Both the position numbers and the translations under genes were made by a program. Shown here in pieces: positions 60,688 through 64,000 of a stretch of 64,000 nucleotides of DNA (position 1 is its first letter; every line of letters starts with the position of its first letter). The notes under the pieces are model-generated. The model searched no databases, was not told the origin of the DNA, and saw only the letters and a program-made list of their open reading frames with translations. The stretch comes from Rebecca billardiae RCC1528 (Eukaryota > Haptophyta), in contig OZ251224.1 of assembly GCA_965240325.2 (NCBI GenBank), positions 4,154,001 through 4,218,000 on the forward strand, given 5' to 3'.

Positions 60688-62193
60688 TCAGCGGCTCCGC
60701 CGTGACCCGGCGCCGCCGCGCTCTCCCCACGGGTCTGGCAGGCCCGCGCCGAGCGCGGCGCGCGCCCAGAGCTGCGGCGTGGGCGCGTGGCAGAGCGCCT
60801 CGGCGGGCCTGCGCTTCTGGTCGACGTACGCCGCGCGGTACAGGAGCGGCGCGTCGTCGGCGCCGCCGGGCTCGCGCGGCGGCAGCGGCACGAGCTCGTC
60901 GTCCGGGAGCAGTTGCACCGGCCTCTTCGCTCGGCGCGCGTACTGCGCGGCCAGCTCGCGCCAGAACGCCGCGACGCACATCGGGCTGGCCTCGCGCAGC
61001 ACGGCCGCGCTGCCGTTGGCGGCGAGCTCTCGCGCGAGCTCGTCGTGCCTGCGCAGCCACTTGACGGTGGGCAGCAGGTCGGCGAGGTCGGGGCGCACCG
61101 GCGCGTAGTGCACCCACGGGCGGAGCACCTCGCTGAGGAACGTCGAGCCCATGCTCCACGCCTTGAGCACCACCGCGCCGTACGCGAACAGCCGCGAGAA
61201 CCGGCCGGAGCAGCCGTCGCCGTCCACGTCGAGGAGGTAGCGGTACGCGCGGTGCGCGCCGTCCGAGAGGAAGTGCGGGTTGGACGCGTCGGCGGTGGCG
61301 GGGATGACGTGCGCGCGCGCCCGCGCGAACAGCCGCGCGCGCCCCTCCTCGCCCAGCGCGTCCGCCGTCCTGCCGTTGAGCAGCATGCGCGCATCCACGG
61401 AGCTCGGGTGGTCGGCCGAGAGCAGGACCGCGCGCAGCCGCGGGTTGGCGTTGGGCGCGTCCGGCTCGGTGGCGAAGTAGCCGGCCCTGCGGCCGGTGGA
61501 CGAGCCGCGCCACGCGACCAGCGGCGTGCGCGCCGACCACGCCGGGCTCGCGCCCAGCACGGCGCGCAGCCGCGCCGCGCCGCCCTCGCCACCGGCCGCG
61601 GCCGCACCGCCCCACGCGTCCGGTGCGGGCTTGAGCAGCGCGGACATGAGGGTGAACGAATACTGCCGGGCGGAGCGGACGGAGCACGGCGCCTCGTAGC
61701 TGCCGGGGATGAGGAGGCGGTCGCCCAGCGGGGACGTCTCGTTCGTCAGCACCCCGTGCCGCGACACACGCGCCGCCTTTGTGCCCGGCGGCGGCAGCTC
61801 GCCGCACCAGCCGATGCCAATGTCTCGCAAGCCGTCGACCGGCGCGCACGACTTCACGTCGACGCGCAGCACTGCGTCGGGCACGGTGCCGCGCGGGAAG
61901 TACCAGAGCACGGAGAGCAGGCTCGCGGTGATCAGGTGGAGCTCGGTGAACTGCTGCAGGCACTCCCCCCGGCGGTAGAGCGCGTGGTCCTTGAAGACAA
62001 AGTCGCACAGCAGCTTGCCCCTCTGCGCGCGGTGCACCTCGATGGTGTGCGCGAGGCGGTCGAGGTGGCGCTGCACGGCCGGCCGCTCGAACGCCGCGCG
62101 AGAGGTGGCGCACCACGACGGGTCGAATGGTGTGAGCTCCGCCGCGTGCGCTCGTAGGTGCAGCGCGGCGCTGAGGACGAGGGCGGCCCCCAT
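60688..62193 (-). CDS. CAP10-domain glycosyltransferase (GT90), secretory
   Basis: Predicted lumenal O-glycosyltransferase of the CAP10/POGLUT class. 501 residues from the ATG at 62193. A signal peptide (MGAALVLSAALHLRAHAAE) is followed by a variable Cys-containing region. Typical GT90 landmarks are PLVAWRGSSTGRR (224-236), then YRYLLDVDGDGCSGRFSRLF (317-336), then YGAVVLKAWSMGSTFLSEVL and WVHYAPVRPDLADL (360-373). In characterised relatives the first block and the GxxxSxRxxxLL-type block contact the nucleotide sugar. The donor (xylose, glucose or other) is not predictable here. No ER-retention KDEL tail is seen; the end is GGAGSRRSR. Single exon, divergent from the SGNH hydrolase gene. Confidence 0.87.
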   Translation of the reverse strand: MGAALVLSAALHLRAHAAELTPFDPSWCATSRAAFERPAVQRHLDRLAHTIEVHRAQRGKLLCDFVFKDHALYRRGECLQQFTELHLITASLLSVLWYFPRGTVPDAVLRVDVKSCAPVDGLRDIGIGWCGELPPPGTKAARVSRHGVLTNETSPLGDRLLIPGSYEAPCSVRSARQYSFTLMSALLKPAPDAWGGAAAAGGEGGAARLRAVLGASPAWSARTPLVAWRGSSTGRRAGYFATEPDAPNANPRLRAVLLSADHPSSVDARMLLNGRTADALGEEGRARLFARARAHVIPATADASNPHFLSDGAHRAYRYLLDVDGDGCSGRFSRLFAYGAVVLKAWSMGSTFLSEVLRPWVHYAPVRPDLADLLPTVKWLRRHDELARELAANGSAAVLREASPMCVAAFWRELAAQYARRAKRPVQLLPDDELVPLPPREPGGADDAPLLYRAAYVDQKRRPAEALCHAPTPQLWARAALGAGLPDPWGERGGAGSRRSR

Positions 62194-62602
62194 GGAATGA
62201 ATCCCTGCCGAGATGTCGAGTCGACTGTCGAACCATCAATATTGTCGAGACCGCGATACTGTGTACAACGTCGGTCTTACAAAGGTGGTTTGGCCTCTTG
62301 TTTGGCCCCTTGCCCCTTCACAATTGCACACCGATTCAGCTACATACACTGCTACAGCCTTGAAGAGGGTGGAGAGCTCACCATTCACCAGCAGGCTCCG
62401 CAGCGGAAGGCCTTTCCGTTTGGTTGACGAGATCTCCGACTGGGATGGGCGATTGGGCGGGGGCCCGGGGGCGCCCGCGCGCCGGTGAACCAGCCATCCA
62501 TGCTTGATCCATGCATCTTGGGCTTGCATCTTGGTCAATTATACTCGGCACGCGGCCGCGTTGCGCCGTCGCCGGCTGAGGCTGTGGTCGTCAGCAGATT
62601 TC
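62194..62602. promoter_or_regulatory. divergent promoter region, GT90 / SGNH hydrolase
   Basis: About 409 bp between two divergent start codons, including an AT-richer part (62210-62400). No specific element is recognised. Confidence 0.5.
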
Positions 62603-63963
62603 ATGATGGAGCTCTGCATCCGGGCGGCGCGCACGGGCACCGGCGCGCCGCGGCGACGTGCGCGGCACGTGCTGCGCGTGGCGGGCGCGCTGCTGCTCCT
62701 GCTCGGCGCAAGCACGGCGCCGCCGCCGCCCAACCGCTCGCGGAGCGCGCGCGCCCTCCGCCAGCAGGACCTCTCGCACCAGCTGCAGTTTGTGCAGCGG
62801 CGCGTGAAGTTTGCGGGCATCCGCGCGTCGTGGGTGAGCGCGGTGATGTGCCTGGGCGACTCGTGGATGACGGGGCTGAACACGGCGGAGTTCGGCCACG
62901 TCTGGGAGATCGAGCAGGTGCAGAAGGACTACCGCGGCGGCGCGTGGGCGTGCGGCAACGGCAAGGTGCTCGGCTTCCCGCAGATCGAGACGCTCGGCAC
63001 GCTGCTGCGCAAGTTCAGCCCGCAGGTGGTCGGGCTCTCGTCGGGCGTGACCCCGTTCCTCAACCCGTGCAAGGAGAACCCGGCCGAGTGCGGCCTCAAC
63101 GCCGCGGCCGACGGCGCCTCGCTCCTCGGCACCAACATGTCCTCGCACCGCGAGGGGCTGGAGCGCGAGAACACGCTCATCTGGCAGGCGCGCGACGCGG
63201 TCGACTGGCTGCACGCGCGCCACCCGCCGGAGGTGCTCGACGGGTGGAAGGTGATCACGATGCTGCCGACGTGGGGGGACCAGTGCGCGCACCGCCGCGC
63301 GCGCCGCGCCGCACCGCCCCCGCAGCCCGACCGCGGCGCTCACGGCCGCGCGCGCGCGCCGCGCGCCCGCGCGCTCGCAGGTGGTGGGCGAAGCGCAACG
63401 TGACGCTGATGCGCGACGGCGTGCACCACGTGCTCGCGTTCCTGCGCTCGAAGCTGAAGAAGGCGTACGTCAACCTGCTCGGTGTCTCGGACACGCCCTC
63501 CTCGCTCGACGACGTGCAGAAGGAGACGATGTGGTGCAAGCTGCAGGTCGCCGGCTGGAAGAAGAAGGTGCGCTTCGAGACCGGCATCGTCTTCAACGAG
63601 ATGGACGGCGCGGACGCGTTCGCGACCGAGCTGAACCGGATGCTGCTCGCCGCGGCGGAGCGGTTCGACGACGGGCGCAACTTCGTCGTGCGCTACCGCC
63701 CGCTGCTGCGCGGCTACGCCTTCCAGTCGCGCCTCTCCGACCCGTTCACGTGCTTCCACCCGCACCGCTCGTTCGCCCAGGAGCTGGGCTACGGGCTGCT
63801 GCAGAACATGGCGAGCGACTCAATGCGCCAGCTGGCGACGCTGCCGATCTACCGGCCGCCCGGGCAGACGTCGGGCGACCTGAGCGTCTCGCTGCACGCG
63901 CTCAAGACGATGGGCGCGTTCAAGCGCAAGGTGATGCGCGAGCGAGACCTGCTGCTGCTGTGA
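62603..63963 (+). CDS. phospholipase-B-like SGNH/GDSL hydrolase
   Basis: Predicted secretory-pathway or surface lipase/esterase like phospholipase B1. Start chosen at MMELCIRAAR (62603), which puts a basic segment and a hydrophobic stretch (VAGALLLLLGAS) at the N terminus as signal or anchor. Exon 1 ends at 63282. The 98-nt phase-2 intron (63283-63380, CCA|GTGCGC ... CTCGCAG|GTGG) joins to give TWGDQWWAKRNVTLM. About 420 residues. Block I is MCLGDSWMT with Ser87. The PLB-specific YRGGAWACGNG, LRKFSPQVVGLSSG and LNAAADGASLL follow. The catalytic end is DPFTCFHPHRSFAQELG (Asp...His). Block III reads TWGDQ instead of the usual GxND, a notable deviation in the oxyanion region. The stop is 37 bp from the window edge. 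Confidence 0.85.
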
Positions 63964-64000
63964 CGCGCCGCGCGCCGCCGCACGCCCGCGAGGGGCGGCG

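Overview
The window is nuclear DNA from a GC-rich, flagellated eukaryote, most likely a microalga. An axonemal dynein heavy chain, spliceosomal introns (including one probable GC-AG intron), cytosolic ribosomal protein S20 (uS10), an RNase P/MRP L7Ae-type subunit and an EsV-1-7 cysteine-repeat protein all point that way. The base composition, the GC donor, the expanded Sel1-MYND proteins and the secretory glycosyltransferases fit a haptophyte (coccolithophore or prymnesiophyte-like). A pelagophyte or another GC-rich alga is not excluded. Because GC is so high, long antisense and off-frame open frames are everywhere. Genes were chosen by recognisable domains, splice signals and plausible protein composition, not by open-frame length.

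Layout. 1-5929 (-): 5' part of an axonemal dynein heavy chain, running off the left edge. 6239-13895 (+): a very large Sec7-PH Arf-GEF, divergent from the dynein. 14195-15451 (-): YchF/OLA1-type GTPase. 16217-17281 (-): EsV-1-7 repeat protein. 17679-18062 (-): RPS20. 18630-19415 (+): basic nuclear-type unknown. From 19.4 to 36.7 kb lies a repeat-rich, gene-poor block: tandem arrays, palindromes, inverted repeats, a TIR element of about 2 kb, AT microsatellites, a broken multi-exon gene, a small spliced candidate (27286-28109) and a credible Rpp38/POP3-like gene (30267-31061). From 36.7 to 48 kb: a secreted unknown protein, a small unknown, an exostosin-type GT47, a PHB-depolymerase-like esterase, a polytopic membrane protein and a Sel1-MYND protein.

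From 48.9 to 57.7 kb a DUF3431-type secretory protein (-) and an Sfi1-like centrin-binding-repeat protein (+) face away from each other. A tyrosine-recombinase-type retroelement (DIRS order, PAT/Ngaro-like) sits between them, defined by split direct repeats A1...B1-A2-B2. Its gag and RT frames are separated by a single in-frame TAG. The RT is destroyed by a tandem GATCATGCGC-type array. A second Sel1-MYND paralogue (58064-59632), a CAP10/GT90 glycosyltransferase (60688-62193, -) and a phospholipase-B-like SGNH hydrolase (62603-63963, +) complete the window.

Themes: motility and centriole (dynein, Sfi1-like), membrane traffic and secretory-pathway glycan or lipid enzymes (Sec7, GT47, GT90, DUF3431, SGNH lipase, esterase), and translation or RNA processing (RPS20, OLA1-like, Rpp38-like). 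Gene order shows several compact divergent pairs with short shared upstream regions. No operon logic applies. All names rest on motif recognition by eye; no database search was possible.
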